A stretch of DNA of 64,000 bases from Carettochelys insculpta (Eukaryota; Chordata; Testudines; Carettochelyidae), in assembly GCF_033958435.1 (NCBI RefSeq), contig NC_134139.1, forward strand, positions 203,529,501 through 203,593,500, in the 5' to 3' direction. Positions 1-9,900 of this stretch are shown piece by piece. Both the position numbers and the translations under genes were made by a program. Position 1 is the stretch's first letter. Each line of letters opens with the position of its first letter. Below the pieces are notes generated by a model that was not told where the DNA came from, ran no database searches, and saw only the letters and a program-made list of their open reading frames with translations.

Positions 1-610
1 AATTTCTCCACATCTTTCTTGAAATGCGGTGCCCAGAACTGGACACAATACTCCAACTGAGGCTTAACCAGCGCAGAGTAGAGTGGAAGAATGACTTCTC
101 GTGTCGTGCTCACAACACACCTATTAATACATCCCAGAATCACATTTGCTTTTATTACAACAGCTTCACACTGTTGACTCATATTTAACCTGTGGTCCAC
201 TATAACCCCTAATCCCTTTCTGCCATACTCCTTCCTAGGCAGTTGCTTCCCATTCTGTATGTGTGAAACTGATTGTTCCTTCCAAGTGGAGCACTTTGCA
301 TTTGTCTTCATTAAACTTTATCCTGTTTACTTCAGAACATTTCTCCAATTTGACCCCATCATTTTGAATTTTGACCCTATCCTCCAAAGCAGTTGCAACC
401 CCTCCCAGCTTGGCATCATCTGCAAACTTAATGTGTACTTTCTACGCCAATATCTAAATCATTGGTGAAGATATTGAACAGAACTGGTCCCAATACAGAC
501 CCCTGCAAAACCCCACTTGTTATACCTTTCCAGCAGGATTGAGAACCAATAATAACTACTCTCTGAGTACAGTTATCCAGCAAGTTTTCTGTGGCTCTGA
601 CAAATAAAAT
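1..610 (-). mobile_element. CR1 LINE fragment
   Basis: On the - strand this reads as the 3' part of a CR1 ORF2 with stops: the segments CCCAGAACTGGACACAATAC and GCTTGGCATCATCTGCAAAC are standard CR1 landmarks. It is cut by the window edge on the left. Its right end near 610 is close to the PLE insertion at 653. Confidence 0.85.
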
Positions 611-652
611 CTTGCCCCACTGAGATGTATTTGGAATGGTGCTGCCAAGATC

Positions 653-1260
653 AACAAGATGTCCTGTGGCACCTTATAGACTAACAGATATTTTGGAGCA
701 TAAGCTTTCGTGGGCAGAGACCCCCTTCATCAGAGGACTGAGTTGGGGGGTGGGGTTCAGAGGAGGATTTAATGAGTGGGGTCTCAGTAAAAGGGATTGC
801 CAGACCTGACAAGGTGTATTCAGTCAGAGTGGAAATGTCCCATTATCGGTAGTATACATCAAGAGAGGAGAAAATGAGTCAGATCAGTCAGGGAAAATGT
901 GGCCCATTGCCAGATTGTAACAGGAGGTGTGAACATTAAGAGCAGAGAAACTGCTTTTTTAAGGGGCCAGCCACTCCCAGTCTCTCTTTAATCCTTGGTT
1001 GATGGAGTCAAATTTGCAAATAAATTGCAGCTCAGAGATTTCTCTCTCAGTTTGATTTTTGGATTTTTTTTTCCTGTTGGACTGCTACTTTTAAATCTGT
1101 TACTGAGTGTCCAGGGAGATTGAAGTGTTCTCCTACAGGTTTTTGTATGTTATGGCACCTTATAGACTAACAGATATTTTGGAGCATAAGCTCTCGTGGG
1201 CCTCAGGACTTCTTGTTGTTTTTGAAGATACAGACTAACACGGCTACCCCTCTGATACAT
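653..1260. mobile_element. PLE copy (tail type A) with inverted ends and 12-bp TSD
   Basis: Flanked by a perfect 12-bp direct repeat GCTGCCAAGATC at 641-652 and 1261-1272. The body is - strand: tail at 653-735 with a hammerhead-like fold, then degraded GIY-YIG C-terminal coding sequence to about 1135. The last 110 bp hold a second, partial - strand tail joined to a + strand terminus ending in GGCTACCCCTCTGATAC. Opposed termini are typical of PLE insertions. Confidence 0.8.
696..733 (-). ncRNA. Hammerhead-ribozyme-like fold in PLE tail
   Basis: Read on the - strand: CTGATGA (733-727), a stem II built of GGG/CCC around a UCUCUG loop, GAAA, then GC-UUAU-GC as a 2-bp stem III and UC as the expected cleavage dinucleotide (697-696). 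These are the invariant core elements of a type I hammerhead with minimal stem III, as described for PLEs. Complementarity for stem I is not evident here. Confidence 0.45.
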
Positions 1261-2104
1261 GCTGCCAAGATCGTTTTCCTAGAATCCCGACTGCAGCTCC
1301 CACACCTCTACCCGAGCAAACACAAGCTAATCTTCTTCAGGGCCCTCGTGACCTATCCCAGGCACCAGCTCCCTTCTTTACCTTGGGGTGCTCAAGGCCC
1401 AAGGCCTCACCCAGCCCTGCCTCTTCCTGCCCAGTTCCACTCCCTCCCTGAGACCACAGCACCCCAGCCCTGCTCCTCTCACTCTACGCCTCTAGCAGGG
1501 ATGCGCTAAATCCAACGTTGAGGACGCTCCTCTTGACTCTGGTACTGGAGTAAGGAAAATCAATAGGAGAGGATCATCCATTGACCTTCTGCAGTGGGGC
1601 TGCCCCAGAAATTTGACTTAAGGCCCATCGACTTAGGGATGCTCGAACAATTTTTAGAGTGGGGGTGCCAAGAGCTTTCAAACCTAATTTGAAAACCTGT
1701 ATACAGTAAACGCTTTGATATCCAGCATCCACTGGACCAGGAGGTTGCCAGATATTCAAGTATTATGGATAATAGAGAGGTATACCGAGCAATGCACAAC
1801 ACTAAAGGAGCACAAGATTAGATACTAAGAAACAAACAACCATGTATGCAGAATATTGTTCCCAGTCTTTTTCCACAAGTATCCACATACATTAGAAGAC
1901 TGTTACGCCCTGCCAGCAGGACACGGCCTCAGCTGAGTATCTCTGGTCAACGTGCGTAGCTCACACTGGTGGTTGAGCAGAGGAGCCTGCCAGCTGCACT
2001 CAGACAATATCTGTGTCCCAAAAGGGGGAGATTGGATAGTTTAGAAGAGTGTTAATAGCGGTCATTAAAAGTAACTGCCACTGCTACTTGGCAGATCCTC
2101 TGTC

Positions 2105-2215
2105 TAGATCTTTTTGCATTGCATCTGATGAAGCGGGTCTTGGCCCACGAAAGCTTATGCTCCAAAATATCTATTAGTCTATAAGGTATCACAGGACTTC
2201 TTGTTGTTTTGGTAG
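2105..2215 (+). mobile_element. Solo PLE tail, type A
   Basis: About 110 bp of the PLE 3' tail without coding sequence. It contains hammerhead-like core elements at 2125-2162: CTGATGA 2125-2131, stem II 2133-2137 with 2144-2148 (one mismatch), GAAA 2149-2152, stem III GC/GC at 2153-2154 and 2159-2160, and UC 2161-2162. It ends in the ACAGGACTTCTTGTTG segment shared by other type A copies. Confidence 0.75.
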
Positions 2216-2450
2216 ATCTTTTTGAAGAAACATCTACATTGTAATTGTCATTAATTATCTCTTAATGGGTAGTCTCCTTTGAACATGAGGTCTGTGTCCT
2301 TTGATGCTGCATCTGAGTGCAGCCTGCAGGCTACTCTGCTCTCTCCATACTCCTCTTTGGTGTCCACTGACCAGAGCTGCTTGGCTGTAAGTTATGCTGG
2401 TTATTGAAATGTGCTGGTTGATCAAATAGGGGTTAAACAAGAATTTACTG

Positions 2451-2810
2451 TACAGCAGACCCCCAAGATACATGCTCTCGAATTGTGTGTATCTCGGTTT
2501 AATGCGACTTTGTGTGGTGGAGAAACTGATCAGCTGCTGCACTGGTCAGTTTCTCAGATCCTGTCAGCGGTGGCAGCCTAAAATCAGGCAGCAGAGGAGA
2601 GCCTGGAATCAGGCTGCTGCCTGGGTCACAGCTCAGGGCCACTCTGGGAGCCAGGAAACTGACCAGCGTACCAGTGCTGGTCAGTTTCCCAGCTCCTGCA
2701 ATCCCAGGGGAGCCGGGAGCCAAGTTCCCAGCTCCTCCTGACTTGTGCAAAATTTGAGTTACTAGAATGCCCAGGAACGCAATCTACACGTAACTCGGTT
2801 GTCTACTGTA
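2451..2810. mobile_element. Tigger/pogo-like non-autonomous element
   Basis: Imperfect terminal inverted repeats: TACAGCAGACCCCCAAGATA on the left and the complement of CTCGGTTGTCTACTGTA on the right, each bounded by TA (2451-2452 and 2809-2810) as the target duplication. The interior contains GC-rich direct motifs such as AACTGACCAGCG and CAGTTTCCCAGCTCCTG, and no transposase frame. Confidence 0.65.
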
Positions 2811-2999
2811 TAATGGAAATCACCACAAGACAGGCGCCACCTGTACTCTTAGTTTCAGCACCTATGTGTTGACTCCAGATACAGAATTCTTGTGGTGGGA
2901 GTTGTGTATCGTAAGTTGAATTTCTTTATTAGCATAGACCTGGCCTTGATCTTGCTGATTTCTTGTGCTGTCCCACTGGTCTGTTGGCTCTTGTCTTAT

Positions 3000-3125
3000 A
3001 CCTAGATTTTGAGCTCTTTGGGACTGGGACTGTCTCTTTGTCCTGTTTGTACAGCACCTAGCACAGGACAGCCTGGTCCATCATAAATGTTCCTAGGTAT
3101 TACAATAATACAAATAACAACAATA
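3000..3125 (+). repeat. MIR-type SINE 3' part
   Basis: GAGCTCTTTGGGACTGGGAC and TTTGTACAGCACCTAGCACA match the 3' region common to amniote core-SINEs, followed by an ATAATA-rich tail at 3100-3135. Confidence 0.55.
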
Positions 3126-4850
3126 ATAATGAATAACAAGTAACTTGCAGAAGCTTCCAAAGGAGCAGTAATAAGGGAAATTTTCGGAAATGCCCTCAGT
3201 CTTTTGGGCCATCCAGGTGGATGAAGTAATATCTTTTATTGGACCTACTTCTGTTGATGAGAGACGCTTTTGAGCTCACAGTCTGACTGACAAAGCTCCC
3301 TAGGAGCAAGCTCAGGTTATAAAACACCTAGCAGTGGCACATTCCATAGAAGGAGGATCAGACGCAACGCATGGGGAGTACGTGGGGAGGTCACACGTAC
3401 CACTCACATCGCTCCCGCACTCACCAACAATGCTACCATGCTGCTTCCACTGTGTGCTGTGGTGGTCTTGCTTGTCCCCTGGAACCATGCAGCCTGAAAG
3501 CCACTCCAGGGATTAGGAAGGGACTATCCCTGCACCCACTGGCAGTAGTGTAGGGCTTCTACAGGAGAAGGTGGGTGGGGGCAGAGCAGGGGGAGGGGTG
3601 GAGCCGGGACGGGGAGAGGGTGAGGCATACGCGGAGCAGGGATGGGTATGGGTGAGGCAAGGATAGAGAGGGGGTGGGGCAGGGGCAGGGGCAGGGGGCC
3701 TGGAGGCTCCATACTAGTCACCTTTGAGGGGGATATCAAAATCTATACCTTTAGCCAAAAATATCCAACTTTTGCTGTTTGCCTGTATATTATGTACTTG
3801 TGGTGGCTTGCTGCCCTTCACCAGAGGTTGTTGCATGTCTACAATGGTGAAAAACTTTGTGGTTGTTTGCATGAAATACAATATACAAACGTGGGGAGTG
3901 GTTTGATGTCAGTAGCCAGTTTTGCTGCCTGTGTTGTTTAGATGTGTATCTGCCTTTCGTTTGAGGGGTGTAATCACTTTTTTAGGTCTAATTTTTTTTT
4001 AAGTAAGTATCTGGCTTGAGAATGGAGGTGCTGAGAGATCATGATTTCAAATTTCTGACTGACATCAGTAAGCGTAGCAGGTGCTTAAACACTTCTGAAA
4101 AACCAGACAGATTGAGCACCTAAAAGTACAAGAATTAGTAGGTATCCAGAATTAGTGGGCATGCTAAATTGGACACCACAGAGTTCAGATTCTAGTTCTG
4201 CAAATCCCGTGTGTTAAACTATCATGAGTCAAGTTCTCCTGACATGTGAGCTAGGCTTAAAAATGATGAGATTTTTTAAAGTAAGCTTTTCTTGTTTTTT
4301 TTTTATTTGCCTTCTGTTTTTTGAGCCTTTAGGTCTCACCCAATTGACACTTTTCAAGCTTTTCTCTACAACGAGGAGGGCTAGAAATTTCCTTTGAAAA
4401 ACCAATGAAAGTTAAGCTTCTCCCCAAATCACGTGCCTTCAGGAGCTAAAGCTGCAAGAAAACATCAATACCACAAGACTGGTGATAAGAAAGCACAAGA
4501 ATTGATTCAAATCCGAACCTTCCCAGTCTTGTGGTGTTCAGATCTGGGTTTGGTTTGACCCATTACAGCGGTCTGGACCAGCAGCAAAATCTGCATGCAA
4601 ATAACTCTGTATTAAGAGGGTGTTTGGGTCTGGTGGATTTGCTCAGATTCACCTCTGCGACAGTTTCAATAATTTATATTAATGGATTCAGAATGCTAGC
4701 TAAGCAGTTTGTTGTGTGCTAGTATGTCTAGAAACAAAGCACCCTTTGAAGATGATGGGTAGATGCCAAAGTGAAATGCCATGCAGAACACCCGGCAGAT
4801 AGTGGCAAACCACCTGTTTTCAAGCAGAAAACATTATTAAGTGACAAGTA
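3126..4850. other. No gene or clear repeat
   Basis: Apart from a G/A-rich low-complexity patch at 3560-3700 (GGGGCAGGGGC-type runs), I see nothing. Short open frames here lack splice context, codon bias or any recognisable motif. Confidence 0.5.
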
Positions 4851-4854
4851 TCAG

Positions 4855-5056
4855 AGACAAAGAGACAGCTGTGTTAGTCTGTATTTTATCAAAACAAAAC
4901 AGCCGTCATGTAGCACTTTAAAGACTAACAGAATAATTTATCAGGTGATGAGCTTTTGTGGGATAGACCCACTTCTTCAGATGACGCGGGTCTTTGCCCA
5001 CAAAAGCTTATGCTCCAAAATTTGTTAGTCTATGAGGTGCCACAGGACTTCTTGTC
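4855..5056. mobile_element. Chimeric PLE tails: type B (-) joined to type A (+)
   Basis: The left half is a - strand type B tail (CTTTAAAGACTAACAGAATA and the reversed stem II TGGGATAGACCCA). At about 4978-4983 it passes directly into a + strand type A tail (GGGTCTTTGCCCAC, then CTTATGCTCCAAAAT). Two different tail families fused in opposite orientation, with no coding sequence, suggest template switching or recombination between related PLEs. Confidence 0.7.
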
Positions 5057-5985
5057 ATTATTATGTGCACACTAATTGAAGTCAGTGTAAGCTGTGATTA
5101 AATACCATTCTGTTGATGTGTGTTTTATTGTGTGTGTGGCATTTCTCTCTCCATTGCTTTTTGGTCTCTATTTCTTTTAAAGTGTTGCAAAATTAATAAA
5201 GGATGGGGTTAAGTTCCTTGCCTTGCATATACATCACCACTTGGAAAAGCCATAATGAGGAAGAATTCAGGAGGCAAAAATAGAGATGCCTCTGTATTCC
5301 TTTGGAATAGTGTGCAATAAGTTAAAGCTACTACATCAGTGTTAGAAGTTATTACCACACAGCAGCTTTCTAGCCTACTAAATGGATTGATTCACAGTTC
5401 AAGTTATAGCAGATTGCTGTCCAAGCAGTAAAAATAGATCATATTTTGCACTGTCACCTTTGCTGTCAATCTTAGAAGAATAAACTCCCATCTGATAGTA
5501 GCCTTCTAGTTTATGCTTTGGTTGCATTGGCAGAATGATGAGAATGAGAAAATTTCACTGCCTCTGTCATATCTGATCTCTGGACAGAAGAATTCAGATT
5601 GTCAAGGCAGGAGCTTTCTTTAGCACTTGAGTTGCACATCCTCCAATTGCTTTCACTATATTCATAATCATAAATGCTGTACATATTTTAACCAGGCTTG
5701 AGTCCTTGGATCTGTGCTTTATATGAATGCCATGAATATTATTTGTGTGTGCACTCTGATTCAGCAGTTATTCAGTTTGTTCTGTGTGCAATTTAACTTC
5801 AGCTGAAAAATCAGTCAGAGAACAAAGCAAGCATGAATCCAACCAGAAGAAGCAATGCTTTTGCAGTTTGGTGTCTAATAAGCCTAGGACTTTTGGAAGG
5901 GAGAGAATGGAGAAATACAGAAATCTGTTGAAAGAGGTTTCTGCCCCAAGTGACCCACTTCACTGTGGTCTTTGCCCACGAAACT
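5057..5985. other. No gene or clear repeat
   Basis: AT-rich unique-looking DNA between two PLE fragments. No frame with recognisable protein content and no structured repeat that I can see. Confidence 0.45.
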
Positions 5986-5989
5986 TATT

Positions 5990-6252
5990 TGCTCACCCTG
6001 ATATTTTTTTTTCTGATTTGTCCACCTTGATTACTGATTTTGGTTCTCTGTGCCTTAAATATTGAGTCTGTACTGGTATGGCTATGGTCTGAAGAAGTGG
6101 GTCTGTCCCACGAAAGCTCATCCAATACATTATTTTGTTAGTCTTTAAAGTGCTACTTGACTGCTTTTTTGTTTCCAAAATATCTGTTAGTCTATAAGGT
6201 GCCACGTGTTGCTTTTGAAGATACAGACTAACTCTGCTACCCCTCTGATACT
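5990..6252 (+). mobile_element. PLE tail fragment, type B with type A terminus
   Basis: It carries the post-ORF region TTGATTACTGATTTTGGTTC, the core-like CTGAAGAAGTGGGTCTGTCC (about 6090) with perfect stem II, then TTTAAAGTGCTACTTGACTG. At about 6176 it jumps to the type A end and finishes CTACCCCTCTGATAC at about 6252. It lies only about 220 bp left of the PLE palindrome, with the same family B body. Confidence 0.7.
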
Positions 6253-6724
6253 CACCCCCAGAGAGGCATTTTGGTGGATTAGGGTGTATATTTGATCAGC
6301 AGGGTTCTTATCCTGAGCTGAGGGTGTTCATTACCAGGTTGTAGCCTTGTTTAAAGGCTAAGCAAAGAAGTAAAAGTCCTTGTAAATAGGCAATGTTGGC
6401 ACATGTTCTGCTATGGCAAGCCCTTTGGGTGCATGTGGTCTTGAGATGCCTTGAGTTAACTGAGTGCTAATTAGTAACAGAGAGGAAGCCGTGCTACTCT
6501 ATACACTATCAAAACAAAAAGCAGTCAAGTAGCACTTTAAAGACTAGCAAAATAGTTTATTAGGTGAGCTTTCGTGGGACAGACCCACTTCTTCAGACCA
6601 TAGCCGGACCAGAACAGACTCAATATTTAAGGCACAGAGAACCAAAAACAGTAAGCAAGGAGGACAAATCAGAAAAAGATAATCAAGGTGAGCAAATCAG
6701 AGAGTGGAGGGGTAGAGGGGAAGG

Positions 6725-7869
6725 TCAAGAATTAGACTGAGCCAAGTGTGCAGACGAGCCCCTATAGTGACTCAGAAAGTTTCCATCACGATTTAAACCA
6801 TGTGTTAATGTGCCAAATTTGAATATAAAAGCCAGCTCGGCCGTTTCCCTTTCCAGAACGGTGCGATAATTCTTTTTCAGTAACACACATACCTTTAGGT
6901 CATTGAGAGAATGCCCCATTCCATTAAAATGTTGACTAACTAGTTTGTGGATCCGGAGTGTTTTGATGTCTGTTTTGTGCCCATTGACCCTTTGTCTAAG
7001 GGAGTTAGAAGTCTGTCCAATATACAAAGCATCTGGGCATTGTTGGCACGTGATGGCATATATGATGTTAGTAGAGGAGCATGAGAAAGTGCCCGTGATT
7101 CTGTGAGTAACCTGGTTAGGTCCAGTGATGGTATTTCCAGAGAAGATATGTGGACAAAGCTGGCAGCGGGCTTTGTTGCAGGGAAAGGTTCCAGGACTGG
7201 TATTCCTGGGGTATAGACTGAGGCTGTTAGTGAGGATCCTCGTGAGGTTGGGAGGTTGTCTGTAGGAGAGAACAGGCATGTCACCCAGGGCCTTCTGGAG
7301 TGTGGCATCCTGATTAAGGATAGGTTGTAGGTCTTTAATAATTCGTTGCAGTGGTCTGAGCTGGGGGCTGTAGGTGATGACCAGTGGTGTTCTGTTCTTG
7401 GCTTTTTTGGGCCGATCTTGGAGTAGCTGGTCTCTGGGTATTCGTCTGGCCCTGTCGATTTGTTTTTTTACTTCTCCTGGTGGAAGTAAATTCAGGTTTG
7501 TGAATATTTGGTAAAGTTCTTGTAGTTTTGGTCTCTGTCAGTTGGATCAGAGCAAATGCAATTGTACCTAAGAGCTTGACCATAAACAATGGATCTAGTC
7601 ACGTGTGCAGGATGGAAACTAGAAGGGTGTAGATAAGTATAGCGATCAGTAGGTTTTCGGTACAGTGTGGTACTGATCAGGCCATCCTTGATTAGTACTG
7701 TAGCATCCAGGAAATGTATCTCTTGCATGTTGTAATCGAGGCATAAGTTGATGGTGGGGTGTAGATTGTTAATGTCTCTGTGGAATTCTTCTAGAGCCTC
7801 TGTACCATGGGTCCAAATCATAAAGATGTCATCAATGTATCTGAAGTAGAGGAGTGGTAATAGGGGACT
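6725..7869 (-). pseudogene. PLE RT/GIY-YIG fragment, frameshifted (left arm)
   Basis: Mirror copy of the 7883-9067 ORF. The RT part (box YIDD, within FRYIDDIFMIW) is open down to about 7530. There the tract TTTT has four bases where the right arm has five A, and the single-base loss shifts the frame. The GIY-YIG part is open again in another frame from about 7279 to 6725. Substitutions against the right arm are few, so the frameshift is recent or is an assembly error in the homopolymer. Confidence 0.85.
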
Positions 7870-7882
7870 ATTACCTTGTTCA

Positions 7883-9067
7883 TTGGGGTGGAGGGGGCTA
7901 TTGAGGGGTGGAGAGCACAACAGTCCCCTATTACCACTCCTCTACTTCAGATACACTGATGACATCTTTATGATTTGGACCCATGGTACAGAGGCTCTAG
8001 AAGAATTCCACAGAGACATTAACAATCTACACCCCACCATCAACTTATGCCTCGATTACAACATGCAAGAGATACATTTCCTGGATGCTACAGTACTAAT
8101 CAAGCATGGCCTGATCAGTACCACACTGTACCGAAAACCTACTGATCGCTATACTTATCTACACCCTTCTAGTTTCCATCCTGCACACGTGACTAGATCC
8201 ATTGTTTATGGTCAAGCTCTTAGGTACAATCGCATTTGCTCTGATCCAACTGACAGAGACCAAAAACTACAAGAACTTTACCAAATATTCACAAACCTGA
8301 ATTTACTTCCACCAGGAGAAGTAAAAAAACAAATCGACAGGGCCAGACGAATACCCAGAGACCAGCTACTCCAAGATCGGCCCAAAAAAGCCAAGAACAG
8401 AACACCACTGGTCATCACCTACAGCCCCCAGCTCAGACCACTGCAACGAATTATTAAAGACCTACAACCTATCCTTAATCAGGATGCCACACTCCAGAAG
8501 GCCCTGGGTGACATGCCTGCTCTCTCCTACAGACAACCTCCCAAACTCACGAGGATCCTCACTAACAGCCTCAGTCTATACCCCAGGAATACCAGTCCTG
8601 GAACCTTTCCCTGCAACAAAGCCCGCTGCCAGCTTTGTCCACATATCTTCTCTGGAAATACCATCACTGGACCTAACCAGGTTACTCACAGAATCACGGG
8701 CACTTTCTCATGCTCCTCTACTAACATCATATATGCCATCATGTGCCAACAATGCCCAGATGCTTTGTATATTGGACAGACTTCTAACTCCCTTAGACAA
8801 AGGGTCAATGGGCACAAAACAGACATCAAAACACTCCGGATCCACAAACCAGTTAGTCAACATTTTAATGGAATGGGGCATTCTCTCAATGACCTAAAGG
8901 TATGTGTGTTACTGAAAAAGAATTATCGCACTGTTCTGGAAAGGGAAACGGCCGAGCTGGCTTTTATATTCAAATTTGGCACATTAACACATGGTTTAAA
9001 TCGTGATGGAAACTTTCTGAGTCACTATAGGGGCTCGTCTGCACACTTGGCTCAGTCTAATTCTTGA
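7883..9067 (+). CDS. PLE ORF fragment: RT C-terminus plus GIY-YIG endonuclease
   Basis: An open frame of 394 residues whose first dozen or so derive from the palindrome spacer; the rest is the C-terminal part of a Penelope-like polyprotein. The RT catalytic YxDD box is YTDD (residues 24-27), followed by the LYRKPTD-type thumb region. A Cys-rich linker (FPCNKARCQLCPH) precedes the GIY-YIG endonuclease, where IIYAIMCQQCPDALYIGQT is near residue 285-300 and the conserved Arg and His follow in LRQRVNGHKTDI. In PLEs this endonuclease nicks the target for primed reverse transcription. The N-terminal RT fingers are missing, so it cannot be autonomous. Confidence 0.85.
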   Translation: MGWRGLLRGGEHNSPLLPLLYFRYTDDIFMIWTHGTEALEEFHRDINNLHPTINLCLDYNMQEIHFLDATVLIKHGLISTTLYRKPTDRYTYLHPSSFHPAHVTRSIVYGQALRYNRICSDPTDRDQKLQELYQIFTNLNLLPPGEVKKQIDRARRIPRDQLLQDRPKKAKNRTPLVITYSPQLRPLQRIIKDLQPILNQDATLQKALGDMPALSYRQPPKLTRILTNSLSLYPRNTSPGTFPCNKARCQLCPHIFSGNTITGPNQVTHRITGTFSCSSTNIIYAIMCQQCPDALYIGQTSNSLRQRVNGHKTDIKTLRIHKPVSQHFNGMGHSLNDLKVCVLLKKNYRTVLERETAELAFIFKFGTLTHGLNRDGNFLSHYRGSSAHLAQSNS

Positions 9068-9195
9068 CCTTCCCCTCTACCCCTCCACTCTCTGATTTGC
9101 TCACCTTGATTATCTTTTTCTGATTTGTCCTCCTTGCTTACTGTTTTTGGTTCTCTGTGCCTTAAATATTGAGTCTGTTCTGGTCCGGCTATGGT

Positions 9196-9222
9196 CTGAA
9201 GAAGTGGGTTTGTCCCACGAAA
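9196..9222 (+). ncRNA. Hammerhead-like core, PLE type B tail (right arm)
   Basis: CUGAAGA (9196-9202) fits the CUGANGA core consensus. Stem II GUGGG 9204-9208 pairs perfectly with CCCAC 9214-9218 around a five-base loop, followed by GAAA 9219-9222. The three bases before the core (GGU) could pair with ACC after it as a short stem I, but stem III is collapsed here. The left palindrome arm has the same structure on the - strand at about 6569-6595. Probably a decayed ribozyme. Confidence 0.35.
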
Positions 9223-9900
9223 GCTCACCTAATAAACTATTTTGCTAGTCTTTAAAATGCTACTTGACTGCTTTTTGTTTTGAGCGCTAATTGTTTGCAA
9301 CTACATGTTCCTTTCTTTAAAGAGGAAAAAAAAACAACAAAAAAACCCTCAATATTCCTACAACTTCACTGAACTTTTCCCCTTTTAATAGAATAAAAAC
9401 AAAGTGTCCCCCAGGGCTAGTTTGAGGCCAGATTATAAGGTTGCTGCCCTTCCTGAATTCTGCTGGAATGTCCAGATTTCAAGAGTGGCCACACATTGTG
9501 CCAGCATTTTTCAGGTTTTCAAGCATGCTGCAAGCCCATACCCTGCAGTGTCCTTCCAGAGTTCATGCCCCTGAAGAGCGTTGAGGAAGGGATGTTTCAC
9601 CCTGCAGTGCGACTTAGAGAGGAGGGTTGTCATGAGAGGAAGTAGGGGGCTTGTGGTAGTAGTCATGTCCTTCATGGTGGAAGAGCTATGCAGAGGGCTG
9701 GCCCCTGTAATGTCACTGGGGAGGGGCACAGTATGTGGGAGGGAGGGGGCCTCTGCACCCCAGGAAGCCTGTGCTATGGAGTGGGGGAGGGGAGGGACTA
9801 AGTGCTACAGTGGTGAGCTTTCCGTGCTCCTTGGAAGGTGATGTGGGGTGAGGGCTCTTCAATGTCAAAGGATCCTTGCTCATTGGGGTGGGGGGGCTGT

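Larger units (their letters stand above)
6473..9281. mobile_element. Inverted dimer (palindrome) of a Penelope-like retroelement
   Basis: Two 5'-truncated PLE copies stand head to head. The left arm (about 6509-7869) is on the - strand and the right arm (7922-9283) on the + strand, with a 52-bp unique spacer at 7870-7921. Reading the arms against each other, I count roughly ten substitutions and one 1-bp indel over about 1.36 kb. The direct repeat GAGTGCTAATT (6462-6472) and GAGCGCTAATT (9282-9292), one mismatch, flanks the whole unit, so it looks inserted as one piece. Each arm carries the RT C-terminal part, the GIY-YIG endonuclease and the 3' tail. Confidence 0.9.

Noticed and set aside
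1560..1802. Minus-strand open frame of 80 residues
   Set aside because: No recognisable motif, no splice context and atypical composition; chance frame.
7870..7921. Palindrome spacer as a functional loop or origin
   Set aside because: It contains only GT-rich sequence (TTCATTGGGGTGGAGGGGGC) resembling the segment at 9880-9900 (TCATTGGGGTGGGGGGGCTG); it is more likely captured flanking or filler DNA than a functional element.
8484..8897. Frame overlapping the PLE ORF in another frame
   Set aside because: It is a shadow of the GIY-YIG coding sequence; the recognised motifs are in the 7883-9067 frame.
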